Assembly: GCF_024320865.1 (NCBI RefSeq)
Contig: NZ_JANDBD010000008.1
Span: 186,001 to 250,000 of the forward strand
DNA length: 64,000 bases
Source of the DNA: Mycolicibacterium arenosum
Lineage (GTDB): Bacteria > Actinomycetota > Actinomycetes > Mycobacteriales > Mycobacteriaceae
Direction: 5' to 3'
Part shown: in pieces, positions 32,969 through 43,431 of the stretch
Layout of the letters: every line of letters starts with the position of its first letter
How positions within the stretch are numbered: the stretch's first letter is position 1
Notes under the pieces: model-generated
Told to the model about the DNA's origin: nothing
Databases searched by the model: none
What the model saw: only the letters and a program-made list of their open reading frames with translations
Position numbers and translations under genes: made by a program

Positions 32969-33259
32969 ATGAACAAGCGTCGCATCGCCGGGCTCACATT
33001 CGTCGCGCTGGCCGCAGCGGTAGCTGTTGCCCCACCGGCGGCTGCCACCGATCAGGACGACTTCCTGCGTCCGCTACTCACCCGATTCCCGTTCCTGACG
33101 AGCGAACAGCTGCTGACGGAAGCAGACAGGGTGTGCAGCATGCTCCGCGCGGGAAGTCCCACATCGGCCGTGTCGAACATGGTGTCCGACGACCTCGACG
33201 TGACCCCGTCCGTAGCCATCGACGTCACGATCGCGTCAGCTCGATACCTGGACTGCTGA
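32969..33259 (+). CDS. secreted DUF732 protein
   Basis: A 96-residue protein with a Sec signal peptide (MNKRRIAGLTFVALAAAVAVAPPAAA) and a small helical domain containing two cysteines (RVCSML, and the C-terminal YLDC), as in the mycobacterial DUF732 family. The role of these proteins is unknown. A second DUF732-like gene follows directly. The ATG was chosen because the signal peptide begins there; longer readings overlap the divergent membrane protein gene. Confidence 0.83.
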   Translation: MNKRRIAGLTFVALAAAVAVAPPAAATDQDDFLRPLLTRFPFLTSEQLLTEADRVCSMLRAGSPTSAVSNMVSDDLDVTPSVAIDVTIASARYLDC

Positions 33260-33272
33260 CCGGACTAACCGC

Positions 33273-33614
33273 ATGGGGAGATTTTCGGGGATTCTGACTC
33301 TGCCGCTAGCGGTGGCGTTGACGTTGGCCGCGCCAGCCGCTGCCGAACCGAACGTCTACGGCCTCCTGACGCCCGACGAGAACCACGAAATCCAGGCGAA
33401 CGGTTGGAGGGTGTGCGTCGCTCTCGACGAAGCCGCCGAACAGCATCCGCCGGTCGGCACCGACGATGCGCTCGCAGTGATCAACGGGTTGCGGGACCAG
33501 GGCTGGGATCTGGAGTCCGCCGGCGACATCACCTGGGAGTCGGTGGAGGGTGGTTGTCCGGAGTACCTGGATCAGGTGAAGCGTGCGATGCGCACGTTCG
33601 GGCCGATGAGCTAG
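33273..33614 (+). CDS. secreted DUF732-like protein
   Basis: A 113-residue exported protein. Signal peptide residues 1-24 (hydrophobic core, AAPAAA cleavage site), then a domain with cysteines in WRVCVALDE and GGCPEYLDQ, the spacing typical of DUF732. It lies 13 bp after a related gene and is probably co-transcribed and partly redundant with it. Function unknown. Confidence 0.82.
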   Translation: MGRFSGILTLPLAVALTLAAPAAAEPNVYGLLTPDENHEIQANGWRVCVALDEAAEQHPPVGTDDALAVINGLRDQGWDLESAGDITWESVEGGCPEYLDQVKRAMRTFGPMS

Positions 33615-33647
33615 TCGTTGGCGACGTCGCGATCTGCGTGTTCTAAG

Positions 33648-33720
33648 TGGAGCTAAGGGGATTCGAACCCCTGACCCCCACACTGCCAGTGTGGTGCGCT
33701 ACCAACTGCGCCATAGCCCC
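33648..33720 (-). tRNA. tRNA-Ala, anticodon GGC
   Basis: A complete 73-nt cloverleaf. Acceptor stem GGGGCTA/TAGCTCC (one G-U pair), D arm GCGC-AGTTGGTA-GCGC, anticodon stem CCACA/TGTGG with loop CTGGCAG (anticodon GGC, reads GCC), T arm AGGGG-TTCGAAT-CCCCT, discriminator A. CCA is not encoded. Confidence 0.97.
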
Positions 33721-33776
33721 TAAATGTCGTGCCCGGCTACGCTACACCACCCGCAACGGCCGCTCAAAACCGCTGG

Positions 33777-35054
33777 TCACGACGCCTCTCCGCACGCCTC
33801 CGGACCCAGTGGTCGGGCGGCGGTGTGCGCGGTTTCCATCTTCGGCCGGGTCTCCTGCGCGAACAGCCAGGCGACAGCGGCGCTGAGCAGGATTGCTCCG
33901 CTCACCGCGAAGGCGGCGCCATAGGACAGGTGCTCGGCGATCTGCCCGACGGCCAGCGAGCCGAGAATCGCACCGAAGTCCGACATCATCTGGAACGTCG
34001 CGACCGCGGTGCCGCCGCGGGCATTGCTGCCCACGATGTCGGCCACTGCGGCCTGCTGTGGCGAGATGAAGATGCCCGTCGCGGCGCCCGTGATCAACGC
34101 CGCGACGAGGAACAGCGGCAGCGACGACGTGAAGCCGACGAGCACCGTGGCCGCGGCTGCGACCGGCAGCCCGATCAGCAGCGGGATCCGCCTGCCGACA
34201 CGATCGGAGAGGTAACCGCTGGGAATGACGACCGCCACGTTGCCGACGGCGAACGTCGCCAGCGCGAGGCCGGCCCAGCCGGGGCCGCGGTCGAGCACCT
34301 CCACGATGAACAGCGGGACCAGCGAGATGCGAAGCCCGAAGGCCGACCAGCCCGTGGCGAAGTTCGACAGAAGCGCCGCCCGGTACGCGCGATTGCGCAG
34401 CGCCGTGCCCACCGAGATCGCCTGCTCCGCCGCGATGTCGGGGGTGGCCAGCGCCGAGTGCCGCAGGCTGATGAAAATCACCGTCGCGGCGACGAGCAAC
34501 GCGACGCCGTAGATGATGAACGGCATCGCGAGCCCCAGACCGACGGTGAGCGCTCCGAGCACGGGGCCGCTCACCGATCCGACGAGGAAGGCCGACGTGA
34601 ACAGACCCGACACGCGGCCACGCGCATCGGGGGGCGAGATCCGGATCATCAGCCCGAACGACGACACCGAGAACATCGCGGAACCGAGACCGCCGAGCGA
34701 CCGGAACACCAGGAGCTGCCAATAAGTCTCGGCGAACGCGCACGCGGCCGTTGAGAGCGCGACGATCAGCAGGCCGCTGATGTAGATCCGGCGCTCTCCG
34801 AACCTCTGGATCAGCAGACCCGCGGGCGGTGCGCCCACCAACCGCATGATCGCGAACGCCGTGACGACGAACGTCGCCGCCGCGATGCTGACCCCGAAGT
34901 TGCGCGCGTACTGCGGCAGCACCGGCGCCACCACGCCGTAGCCGATGGCGATGACCGCGTTGGCACTGACCAGCACCCAGACCTCGGTGGGCAGCTTCGG
35001 TTTGGGGTTATCGGAGGCGTCGGTCAGACAGTCGGCCTCCGCATCAGAACTCAC
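33777..35054 (-). CDS. MFS transporter
   Basis: A 425-residue protein with about 12 transmembrane helices. The loop 2-3 motif appears as GLLIQRFGERRIYISG near residue 80 (GxxxDRxGxR-like), and in the second half as GYLSDRVGRR near residue 275. The pattern is of drug/metabolite exporters driven by protons. It lies 10 bp downstream of pgm on the same strand and may be transcribed with it. Substrate unknown. Confidence 0.9.
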   Translation of the reverse strand: MSSDAEADCLTDASDNPKPKLPTEVWVLVSANAVIAIGYGVVAPVLPQYARNFGVSIAAATFVVTAFAIMRLVGAPPAGLLIQRFGERRIYISGLLIVALSTAACAFAETYWQLLVFRSLGGLGSAMFSVSSFGLMIRISPPDARGRVSGLFTSAFLVGSVSGPVLGALTVGLGLAMPFIIYGVALLVAATVIFISLRHSALATPDIAAEQAISVGTALRNRAYRAALLSNFATGWSAFGLRISLVPLFIVEVLDRGPGWAGLALATFAVGNVAVVIPSGYLSDRVGRRIPLLIGLPVAAAATVLVGFTSSLPLFLVAALITGAATGIFISPQQAAVADIVGSNARGGTAVATFQMMSDFGAILGSLAVGQIAEHLSYGAAFAVSGAILLSAAVAWLFAQETRPKMETAHTAARPLGPEACGEAS

Positions 35055-35064
35055 TCATCGGACT

Positions 35065-36699
<1,635 letters not shown>

Positions 36700-36752
36700 G
36701 CCAACCGATTCTGCTCTCTCGTGGCGTGCCGCACCGCCGCGTCGCCGAGAAT

Positions 36753-37124
36753 TCAGCTGAGCGACCACATTCCGGCGAGCCCGGCGGCACACGCAGCAAC
36801 CGACAGCACGAGCGAGCCGAGCGCGTTGAGCAATGCGAAGCCGCGCCTGCCCAGTTGGACCAGTCGAACGGTTTCGAAGCTCGCGGTGCTGAAGGTCGTG
36901 TAACCGCCGCAGAATCCGGTGCCCACGATCGTCTGCCACGCGCTCGGTTGACCGTGGAACAGCACCAGGCCGGCGAGGACGCCGAGCAGCAGCGAACCGG
37001 TCACGTTGATGACGACGGTCGCCAGCGGAAACGACGACGTCCAGCGCTGCTTGATCGACGAGTCGAGCACGAAGCGGGTCACCGCCCCGAACGCTCCGGC
37101 GACCAGGGTGAGAACGACGATCAC
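36753..37124 (-). CDS. crcB: CrcB/Fluc fluoride channel subunit
   Basis: A 123-residue protein with four transmembrane helices, starting at a GTG that overlaps the preceding crcB stop. Signature features are PLATVVINVTGSLLLG (Asn in helix 2) and GFCGGYTTFSTASFE (pore helix break with the Phe-box). With the upstream paralogue it likely forms a heterodimeric Fluc channel that exports fluoride in antiparallel orientation. Confidence 0.9.
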   Translation of the reverse strand: MIVVLTLVAGAFGAVTRFVLDSSIKQRWTSSFPLATVVINVTGSLLLGVLAGLVLFHGQPSAWQTIVGTGFCGGYTTFSTASFETVRLVQLGRRGFALLNALGSLVLSVAACAAGLAGMWSLS

Positions 37125-37591
37125 GCGGGTGCCCCGCTCTTGCGCAGGCTGGACGCGACCACGATGCCGAGCCACGCGGTGACGATGCCGGCGACGACGC
37201 TGACGACTCCGTAGCTCACCGCGGTTCCCACGTGCCCGTTCCTACCGAGCAACGACGCCTCCAGCGCGAGCGTGCTGTAGGTGGTGAACGCCCCGCACCC
37301 GCCGGTGCCCGCGCACAGGCGGGCCCGCAGGCGCCATCCGGCGTCGTCGCCCAGGCGCGCCAGACCCTCCAGCAGCGCGCCGAGGATGAACGCGCCACCG
37401 AGGTTGATCAGGAACGTCCCCCACGGCCACGCCGCGCCGTCGTGGGGAATCGCGAGTTCGACCCAGTACCGCAGTGCCGTGCCGACGACGCCGCCGGCGA
37501 ACACCCAGGCCAGCGACGACGGCCGCAGGTGCAGCGGTCGGCCGGGGACGTCGGGATCGACCGGCAGTTCGAGGTGCGGATCGTCGGCCAC
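37121..37591 (-). CDS. crcB: CrcB/Fluc fluoride channel subunit
   Basis: A 156-residue subunit with a 30-residue hydrophilic N-terminal lead and four membrane helices. It has WGTFLINLGGAFILGALLEG and GGCGAFTTYSTLALE, the polar track and Phe-box of Fluc channels. It is the upstream gene of the overlapping pair. The IdeR-like box on its 5' side belongs, by orientation and distance, more likely to mbtL. Confidence 0.9.
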   Translation of the reverse strand: MADDPHLELPVDPDVPGRPLHLRPSSLAWVFAGGVVGTALRYWVELAIPHDGAAWPWGTFLINLGGAFILGALLEGLARLGDDAGWRLRARLCAGTGGCGAFTTYSTLALEASLLGRNGHVGTAVSYGVVSVVAGIVTAWLGIVVASSLRKSGAPA

Positions 37592-37622
37592 GGCCGGACT
37601 CTACCGCCGCCCGGCGCGCGCT

Positions 37623-37641
37623 GTAGGTAAGCCTAGCCTTG
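37623..37641 (+). promoter_or_regulatory. IdeR-like iron box before mbtL
   Basis: GTAGGTAAGCCTAGCCTTG matches 14 of 19 positions of the iron box consensus (TTAGGTTAGSCTAACCTAA, quoted from memory) and lies about 30 bp upstream of mbtL. IdeR with iron represses mycobactin genes, so mbtLMN should rise under iron limitation. Confidence 0.75.
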
Positions 37642-37670
37642 GCTAAGCTGTCGGTGTACCGTCGCACGCC

Positions 37671-37940
37671 GTGACTGAATCAACACCGGAAGCGGTCCAC
37701 ACCGCGCTGTCAGAGATCCTGCGCGACGACATGAACGTCGACATCAGTCGCGTCACCCCCGATTCCCGACTGATCGACGACGTCGGCCTGGACTCGGTCG
37801 CGTTCGCGGTCGGCATGGTCGCCATCGAGGATCGACTCGGTGTGGCACTGACGGAGGAGGACCTCCTGAGCTGTGACACCGTCGGCGAACTGGAAGCGGC
37901 CATTCTGGCGAAGGTGCCTGCCGCGCAGTCGAACTCGTGA
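37671..37940 (+). CDS. mbtL: mycobactin acyl carrier protein
   Basis: An 89-residue carrier protein starting at GTG. The phosphopantetheine attachment is Ser42 in GLDSVAF, inside the typical four-helix ACP pattern. It carries the fatty acyl chain that will decorate mycobactin. It overlaps the next gene (GTGA), forming the mbtL-mbtM-mbtN unit known from M. tuberculosis Rv1344-Rv1346. Confidence 0.9.
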   Translation: MTESTPEAVHTALSEILRDDMNVDISRVTPDSRLIDDVGLDSVAFAVGMVAIEDRLGVALTEEDLLSCDTVGELEAAILAKVPAAQSNS

Positions 37941-39529
37941 ATCAGCTCGCCGCGGCGCTCTCGGCCGCGATGACCGCCGCGACGACGAGTCTGCACGTAC
38001 TCGACACGGAATCCGGCGAGTGGTCGCACCATCCGTGGCAGGAGGTGCACGCACGGGCGGAGAACATCGCCGAACGCGTCGGCGACTCCGGTGCCCGAGC
38101 CGTCGGCCTCGTCGGCGACCCGACCGTCGAGTTCCTCGCCGCCATCCCCGGCACCTTCTTCGCCGGTGCGGCGCTGTCGATCCTGCCCGGCCCGGTTCGC
38201 GGCGCCGACCCGGAGCACTGGGCCGACGCCACGATCGCGCGGTTCCGCAGCATCGGGGTGAGCACGGTCTTCAGCCACGGCGAGTTGCTGCAGAAACTCC
38301 GCGGACGCGACGACGCCGTCACGGTGCTCGACGTCACCGCGTTCGGGCACAGCGGGCGGTCGACGACGTTCGCCGCACATGGCGTCGGCGACAGCGACAA
38401 TCCAGTGATCCTGCAGGGCACCGCCGGATCCACCGGCACGCCTCGCACCGCCCGGATCTCGCCCGAGGCGTCGCTGGCCAATCTCCGCGGCCTCGTCGCG
38501 CGCGTCAACGTCGACAGCCGGGTGCGGGCCCAGAGTTGGCTGCCGATCTACCACGACATGGGACTGGCCTTCCTGCTGACGACGCTGTTGGGAGGCGCCG
38601 AGGTCTGGCAGGCGCCGACACCCGCATTCGCCGCGTCCCCCTTCAGTTGGCTGAAGTGGCTCACGGAGAGCCGGGCCACGATGACCGCCGCACCGAACAT
38701 GGCCTACAACATCATCGGCAAGTACGCCGGGATCGTCGGTGACGACGTCGACCTGAGCACCATCGGCTTCGCCCTCAACGGCGGCGAGCCCGTCGACTGC
38801 GTGGGCACCGCGCGCTTCGCCACCGAGATGGCCCGGTTCGGTTTCGACCCGACCGCACTGGCCCCGTCGTACGGTCTAGCCGAATCCACTTGCGCGGTAA
38901 CGGTTCCCGAGCCGTTCACCGGACTGCGAGTCGACGAGCTGGAGATCGCGACGGGCGATCACCGCGTCCTTCGGCAGTACGCGATCCTCGGTGCGGCCAT
39001 CCCCGGCATGGAGATCCGCCTGAACACCGAGGCCCGCCACGACACCGACGTCACCGGCCGCGACGTCGGCGAGGTCGAGGTGCGGGGCACCTCCCTGATG
39101 ACCGGCTACGTCGGCGAATCCGACATCGATCCGCGCGCCTGGCTGCCCACCGGCGACATCGGATACCTCGTCGACGGGGAACTCGTCGTGTGCGGCAGGG
39201 CGAAGGAGCTCATCACCGTCGCCGGGCGAAACGTCTTCCCCGCCGAGATCGAGCGCATCGCAGCGCAGGTCGACGGGGTGCGCGAAGGTGGCGTCGTCGC
39301 AGTCGGCACCGGCGAATCGTCGGCGCGGCCCGGTCTGGTGATCGCCGCCGAGTTCAAGGGCTCCGACGAACCCGCCGCACGCAGCGAGCTCGTCACACGG
39401 ATCGCCTCGGAGTGCGGCGTGGTCCCCGCCGACGTCGTGTTCATGACACCCGGCTCGCTGCCGCGAACGTCGTCGGGCAAGTTGCGCCGCCTCGAGGTCA
39501 AACGCAATCTGGAGGGGGCCGGCCGATGA
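37937..39529 (+). CDS. mbtM: fatty acyl-AMP ligase for mycobactin (FadD33-type)
   Basis: A 530-residue adenylating enzyme that activates long-chain fatty acid and loads it on the MbtL carrier. Motifs are LQGTAGSTGTPRTA near residue 165, WLPIYHDMGL near residue 205, PSYGLAESTCAV near residue 310, WLPTGDIGYL and the C-terminal TSSGKLRR lysine. FAAL-type insertions are less obvious, but the partners define the role. GTG start overlaps the mbtL stop. Confidence 0.92.
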   Translation: MNQLAAALSAAMTAATTSLHVLDTESGEWSHHPWQEVHARAENIAERVGDSGARAVGLVGDPTVEFLAAIPGTFFAGAALSILPGPVRGADPEHWADATIARFRSIGVSTVFSHGELLQKLRGRDDAVTVLDVTAFGHSGRSTTFAAHGVGDSDNPVILQGTAGSTGTPRTARISPEASLANLRGLVARVNVDSRVRAQSWLPIYHDMGLAFLLTTLLGGAEVWQAPTPAFAASPFSWLKWLTESRATMTAAPNMAYNIIGKYAGIVGDDVDLSTIGFALNGGEPVDCVGTARFATEMARFGFDPTALAPSYGLAESTCAVTVPEPFTGLRVDELEIATGDHRVLRQYAILGAAIPGMEIRLNTEARHDTDVTGRDVGEVEVRGTSLMTGYVGESDIDPRAWLPTGDIGYLVDGELVVCGRAKELITVAGRNVFPAEIERIAAQVDGVREGGVVAVGTGESSARPGLVIAAEFKGSDEPAARSELVTRIASECGVVPADVVFMTPGSLPRTSSGKLRRLEVKRNLEGAGR

Positions 39530-40683
39530 CGGACGCCACGTCACTCGAGGACTACCGCGACCTGCTCGACGGCGTCTTCGACGATCGCGTGATGGCGTGG
39601 ACCGAGAAAGCCGAAGAGGCCGAGCAGTTTCCCCGCGAGCTGATCGAATACCTCGGTGAGTCGGGCGTTTTCGCGGCGAAGTGGCCACCCGGCCAGCAGC
39701 AGTCGGACGTCGCGAAGGTCATCGAGCTGGCCCGCAGGCTGGGCCGGTTGGGCTCGGCGGGTATCGGGGTCGGTGTGGGTCTGCACGATTCGGCGATCGC
39801 CATCCTGCGCCGGTTCGGCAAGTCGGACTACCTGAGGGACATCGCCGAGCAGGCGATCCGCGGCGATGCGGTGCTGTGCATCGGCGCCTCGGAGCAGTCG
39901 GGCGGCTCCGACCTGCAGATCGTGGGCACCGAGGTGCGCACCGTCGCCGACGGCCTGCACGTCACGGGCATAAAGAAGTTCGTCTCCCTGTCCCCCATCG
40001 CCGATCACGTGATGGCGGTGGCGCGCAGCGTCGACCACGATCCGACGAGCAAGCACGGCAGCGTGGTCGTCGTCGCCGTTCCGCTGGCGCAGTGCGAGAT
40101 CCAGACGCCGTACCGCAAGGTCGGCGCCGGCCCGTTGGACACCGCCGCCGTGCACATCGACACCGTCGTCCCCGCCGACGCCCTGGTGGCCCGCGCCGGT
40201 ATCGGCCTCGCGGCGATCTCATGGGGCTTGGCGCAGGAACGCATGTCGGTGGCGGGCCTGGTGTCGACGTCGGCTCAGCGCGTCCTCGGGATCACGTTGG
40301 CGCGCATGATGACCCGACGCCAGTTCGGGCACTCGCTCTACGAGCATCAGGCGCTGCGGCTACGCGTCGCCGACCTGCAGGCGCGGGTCGACATGCTCCG
40401 TTACGCACTGGACGGCATCGCCGCGGCCGGGAAGCTGGACCTGCGCGCCGCCGCCGCCATGAAGGTCACCGCCGCCCGCCTCGGCGAAGAGGTGATGAAC
40501 GAGTGCATGCACATCTTCGGCGGCTCGGGTTACCTCGTCGACGAGACGCCGCTCGGAAAGTGGTGGCGTGACATGAAACTCGCGCGAGTCGGCGGCGGCA
40601 CCGACGAGGTGCTCTGGGAGCTCGTCGCCGCCGCGATGAAGCCCGACTACGACGGCTACGCCGAGTTCGATCAGGAGCCCTAG
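39526..40683 (+). CDS. mbtN: acyl-ACP dehydrogenase of mycobactin synthesis (FadE14-type)
   Basis: A 385-residue acyl-CoA dehydrogenase fold that introduces the double bond in the acyl chain of mycobactin, on the carrier protein. The C-terminal glutamate is absent (RVGGGTDEVLWEL), while AQERM near residue 240 supplies the base in the isovaleryl-CoA dehydrogenase position. RRQFGHSLYEHQAL and HIFGGSGYL are present. The ATG overlaps the mbtM stop by 4 bp. It ends 3 bp from the convergent mbtK. Confidence 0.93.
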   Translation: MTDATSLEDYRDLLDGVFDDRVMAWTEKAEEAEQFPRELIEYLGESGVFAAKWPPGQQQSDVAKVIELARRLGRLGSAGIGVGVGLHDSAIAILRRFGKSDYLRDIAEQAIRGDAVLCIGASEQSGGSDLQIVGTEVRTVADGLHVTGIKKFVSLSPIADHVMAVARSVDHDPTSKHGSVVVVAVPLAQCEIQTPYRKVGAGPLDTAAVHIDTVVPADALVARAGIGLAAISWGLAQERMSVAGLVSTSAQRVLGITLARMMTRRQFGHSLYEHQALRLRVADLQARVDMLRYALDGIAAAGKLDLRAAAAMKVTAARLGEEVMNECMHIFGGSGYLVDETPLGKWWRDMKLARVGGGTDEVLWELVAAAMKPDYDGYAEFDQEP

Positions 40684-40686
40684 GCA

Positions 40687-41319
40687 TTAGCCCAGCGGCT
40701 TGGGCACGTCCTCCGGGGTCCGCGGCAGCGCGTAAAGAGCCATCCGTCGGTTCGCCATGTCGTGCTCGCCGAGGAACGTGCAACCCGCCCATTCGCACAC
40801 TGCGCGGGCGCCGGTATTCCGGTAGTCCGGGTCGAACATGATTCGGCGGCAGTCGGGTTCGAGCTCGAAAAGGCTGGCGGCCACCCGGGGGAACAGGATC
40901 GGCCCGATACCCCGATTGACGAAGCGGAGATCCGCGATGGCCGCGTGGAAGCCGAGGTCGTGCGGTTCGGCTGCGTATCGCGGCGCGATCGAGTCCTTCG
41001 AGGCGCGGTACACCTCGAGGTAAGCGACGTCCTTGCCGCGGAAGCTGCCGATGAACGGGCGCGAGTAGTCCCCCGCCAGTTGGGCGCCCAGGTAACCGCG
41101 CCACCAGCGTGGCGGATGCGGGTACTCCCACGCCTCGACCAGGTGTGGCCGATTCATCCACTCGGAGAGCAGGTCGGCGTCGGTCTCGGCGTCCACCGGT
41201 CGCAGCGAGTAGGGCTCGGCCAGTACCGGACTGGGCGGGGCGGGTACGGCGCGTACCTCGTCGGTGATGGTGGTCAGCTCACGCGGCAGAACGGGCAGCG
41301 CCTCTTCGAGATCCGTCAT
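40687..41319 (-). CDS. mbtK: mycobactin lysine N-acyltransferase (GNAT)
   Basis: A 210-residue GNAT enzyme that transfers the fatty acyl chain to the epsilon-amino group of lysine in mycobactin. It shows DLGFHAAIADLRFVNRGIGPILFPRVAASLFE, with the acyl-CoA/ACP binding turn around residues 130-145, and DPDYRNTGARAVCEWAGCTFLGEH in the last strand region, matching the Rv1347c/IucB-like pattern. The gene is convergent with mbtN. An IdeR-like box lies about 30 bp upstream of its ATG. Confidence 0.92.
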   Translation of the reverse strand: MTDLEEALPVLPRELTTITDEVRAVPAPPSPVLAEPYSLRPVDAETDADLLSEWMNRPHLVEAWEYPHPPRWWRGYLGAQLAGDYSRPFIGSFRGKDVAYLEVYRASKDSIAPRYAAEPHDLGFHAAIADLRFVNRGIGPILFPRVAASLFELEPDCRRIMFDPDYRNTGARAVCEWAGCTFLGEHDMANRRMALYALPRTPEDVPKPLG

Positions 41320-41349
41320 TTGGCGCAGAGCCTACCGGACCGAGTAAGG

Positions 41350-41368
41350 GTAGGTTTGCCTACCTTGC
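41350..41368 (-). promoter_or_regulatory. IdeR-like iron box before mbtK
   Basis: GTAGGTTTGCCTACCTTGC carries the core TAGG...CCTA of the IdeR consensus, with about 13 of 19 matches, and contains a GTAGG/CCTAC inverted repeat. Position suits repression of mbtK when iron is plentiful. Confidence 0.65.
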
Positions 41369-41379
41369 GCCCGTTCGAG

Positions 41380-41802
41380 TCAGGCCGACAGGAGCGCGAT
41401 TCCGCCGACGATCAGGGCGATGACCTTCACCACCTCGAGGGCGACGTACGCGAAGTGAGCACGGGAGCGCGTCCCCTCGTCACCCGCCAGCACCTCCGCC
41501 GTGCGCCGCGCGAGCAGTGGTCGCACGACGACGGTCTGGAAGAACAGCGCGGCGATGGCGACGGTGAACGCCACGTCGATCCCGAACCCGTGCGACGTCG
41601 CGAACAGCGCGGCGGCGATAACCACTGCGAAGACCAGCTCGCAGACGTTGAGCGCGCGGAAGACCAGGCGTCCGATGCCCAGCCCGATTGTCGTCGTCAC
41701 CCCTGGCGCGCGGAACTTCAGGGGGGCCTCGAGGAACGAGATGGCCAGCACCATACCCAGCCAGACGAACGTCGCCGACGCGGCTACCGCGATGCCGTTC
41801 AC
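41380..41802 (-). CDS. conserved four-helix membrane protein (Rv1342c-like)
   Basis: A 140-residue protein with four hydrophobic helices (VAASATFVWLGMVLAISFLE, NVCELVFAVVIAAALFAT, DVAFTVAIAALFFQTVVV, VVKVIALIVGGIALL). Charged residues between helices 3 and 4 (RPLLARRTAEVLAGDE) are cytoplasmic or periplasmic loops. A similar small membrane protein lies near the mbt-2 locus in M. tuberculosis. It is separate from mbtK in function as far as can be judged. Confidence 0.8.
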   Translation of the reverse strand: MNGIAVAASATFVWLGMVLAISFLEAPLKFRAPGVTTTIGLGIGRLVFRALNVCELVFAVVIAAALFATSHGFGIDVAFTVAIAALFFQTVVVRPLLARRTAEVLAGDEGTRSRAHFAYVALEVVKVIALIVGGIALLSA

Positions 41803-41838
41803 GCTCGCCTGGCTCTCATCGAGTGGAATCCTAGACGC

Positions 41839-42036
41839 ATGGACCAGGAAGCCGACCGCGACTACGTCGAGGAGTTGACGCGGTGGGAGGACTCCGGTGC
41901 GACGTGGGAAGTGCTCGCCACAACGGCACGGGGTGTGACGGTCGCGCTGTTGCGCTGCGACGGCGGCGAGGAGGCCGCCCGCTTCACGACCGACGACGCC
42001 CGGTTGCGGGCCTTCCTCGAGGCTCGCCGAGCCTAG
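41839..42036 (+). CDS. small acidic protein of unknown function
   Basis: A 65-residue protein (MDQEADRDYVEELTRWEDSGATWEVL...) rich in acidic residues, with a beta-strand pattern in the middle (EVLATTARGVTVALLRCDGGEEAARFTT) and a C-terminal helix. It looks like a one-domain mixed alpha/beta protein. It diverges from the membrane protein gene (36 bp apart) and converges with the P450 gene. No family is recognised. Confidence 0.65.
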   Translation: MDQEADRDYVEELTRWEDSGATWEVLATTARGVTVALLRCDGGEEAARFTTDDARLRAFLEARRA

Positions 42037-42053
42037 GGACGCCCGTCAGCCTT

Positions 42054-43292
42054 TCAGTCCCACACGACCCTCAGATGCTGCGGTGAGCGGAAGTAGGTGC
42101 CCGAGACGAAGGGCGGGGGCGCATCGGGATCGAGCCGGAGGCCGGGCAGCCGATCGAACAGCGTGTTGAAGATCATCGTGCTCTCCAGCCGCGCCAGGTG
42201 CATGCCGAGGCAGACGTGTGCACCGTGACCGAATCCGATGTGCGGCTTGCGATCCCGGAAGACGTCGAACTCCTCGGGGCGGTCCCATCTGGCATCGTCG
42301 TGGTTGGCGCTGCCGAGGTTCACGGCTATCGTCGAGCCGGCGGGAATCGGTACGCCGAAGAACTCGATGTCGGCGGTCGTCTCGCGCATGAAGTTCAACA
42401 GCGGTGTCTCCCAGCGGATGCCCTCCTCGATGGCCTGCGGCAGCAGCTCACGGTCGGCGGTCACCGCCGCCAGCTGCTCGGGATGGCTCAGCAGCCCGAA
42501 CGCCAGGCTCGCCGTCGACCGCGACGTGGTCTCCGCGCCCGCGGGCAGCAGGTTGCGCATGAATCCGTAGATCTGCTCGTCCGACATCCGGACGCCGTCG
42601 ATGTCGGCCTCGGCGAGCACGGTCACCATGTCGTCCTGCGGCGCGCGGCGGCGATCCGCCAGGATGCCGACGAAGTACTCCTTGAGCTTTGCCGAGGCTG
42701 TCATCGCCGATTCCATGTCGGAGTGGAAACCCAGCAGGTCGATCGCCAGGCGGTGGAACATGGGGATGTCCGACTCCGGCAGCCCGATCAGCGCGGCGAT
42801 CACGCGGACAGGGATCGGCATGAACACGTCCTCGACCAGGTCCGCGGACCTCCGGTCACGGAGCCTGTCGACGGTCCGCTCGACCAGCGGCCGGACGAGT
42901 TCGGATTCCCACCGCCGCATCGACGACCGCGCGAAGGCGAACTCGTGCAGCCGTCGATAGACCGCGTGCTCGGGGTCCTGCATCTCGAGGATCGTCGGGC
43001 CCTGCAGCGGCCGCACGATGGCCTCGTAGCACTTGGTGCTGAACGTCCGGTTGTCGGTGAACACCGCCTTGACGGCCTCGAAGGTGTAGGCCGAGAAGAA
43101 CTGCTGCCCCTCGGCCGCGTTCTCGAGGATGCCCATCTCCCGCCAACCCGGATGCACCGGGGCGGCGGCGCGAAGTTCCGCGAACATCGGGTACGGCGAC
43201 GCGTCACCGTCGGCGCCCATGCCCGCATCGAACTTCGCCTGGGCGTCCTTCACCTCCTGCGACAACTCATCGGCCGTCGTCGGCTCGGTCAT
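42054..43292 (-). CDS. cytochrome P450
   Basis: A 412-residue soluble bacterial P450. Oxygen-activation motif AGAETTSRS near residue 250, the ExxR helix EEGIRWETP near residue 290, and the haem loop FGHGAHVCLGMHLAR near residue 355, with the cysteine ligand. The ATG is preceded by GGAGGAGGCGCC, a good ribosome site. It diverges from the double-TetR gene, with CAAACGTTAGGTT and palindromic elements between them. Substrate unknown; CYP125/CYP142-like steroid use cannot be assumed. Confidence 0.92.
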   Translation of the reverse strand: MTEPTTADELSQEVKDAQAKFDAGMGADGDASPYPMFAELRAAAPVHPGWREMGILENAAEGQQFFSAYTFEAVKAVFTDNRTFSTKCYEAIVRPLQGPTILEMQDPEHAVYRRLHEFAFARSSMRRWESELVRPLVERTVDRLRDRRSADLVEDVFMPIPVRVIAALIGLPESDIPMFHRLAIDLLGFHSDMESAMTASAKLKEYFVGILADRRRAPQDDMVTVLAEADIDGVRMSDEQIYGFMRNLLPAGAETTSRSTASLAFGLLSHPEQLAAVTADRELLPQAIEEGIRWETPLLNFMRETTADIEFFGVPIPAGSTIAVNLGSANHDDARWDRPEEFDVFRDRKPHIGFGHGAHVCLGMHLARLESTMIFNTLFDRLPGLRLDPDAPPPFVSGTYFRSPQHLRVVWD

Positions 43293-43316
43293 GGCGCCTC
43301 CTCCACGGCACAGGCT

Positions 43317-43335
43317 AACAAACCTAACGTTTGTT
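43317..43335 (-). promoter_or_regulatory. operator AACAAAC-N5-GTTTGTT, contains the shared CAAACGTTAGGTT element
   Basis: A 7+7-bp inverted repeat with a 5-bp spacer, 25 bp upstream of the P450 start. Read on the minus strand it includes AACAAACGTTAGGTT, the same 15-mer as at 48008-48022. It overlaps a possible -10 hexamer (TAGGTT), so a repressor here would block transcription. Confidence 0.65.
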
Positions 43336-43431
43336 CTGCTACTGTGACGGCAGACGCTGCTTCTCCGGCGAGATCGACACCCCTGACAGCCGGAGACGCA
43401 GTGTCCCACCCGCTTCGACCTGCTAGCGTTG

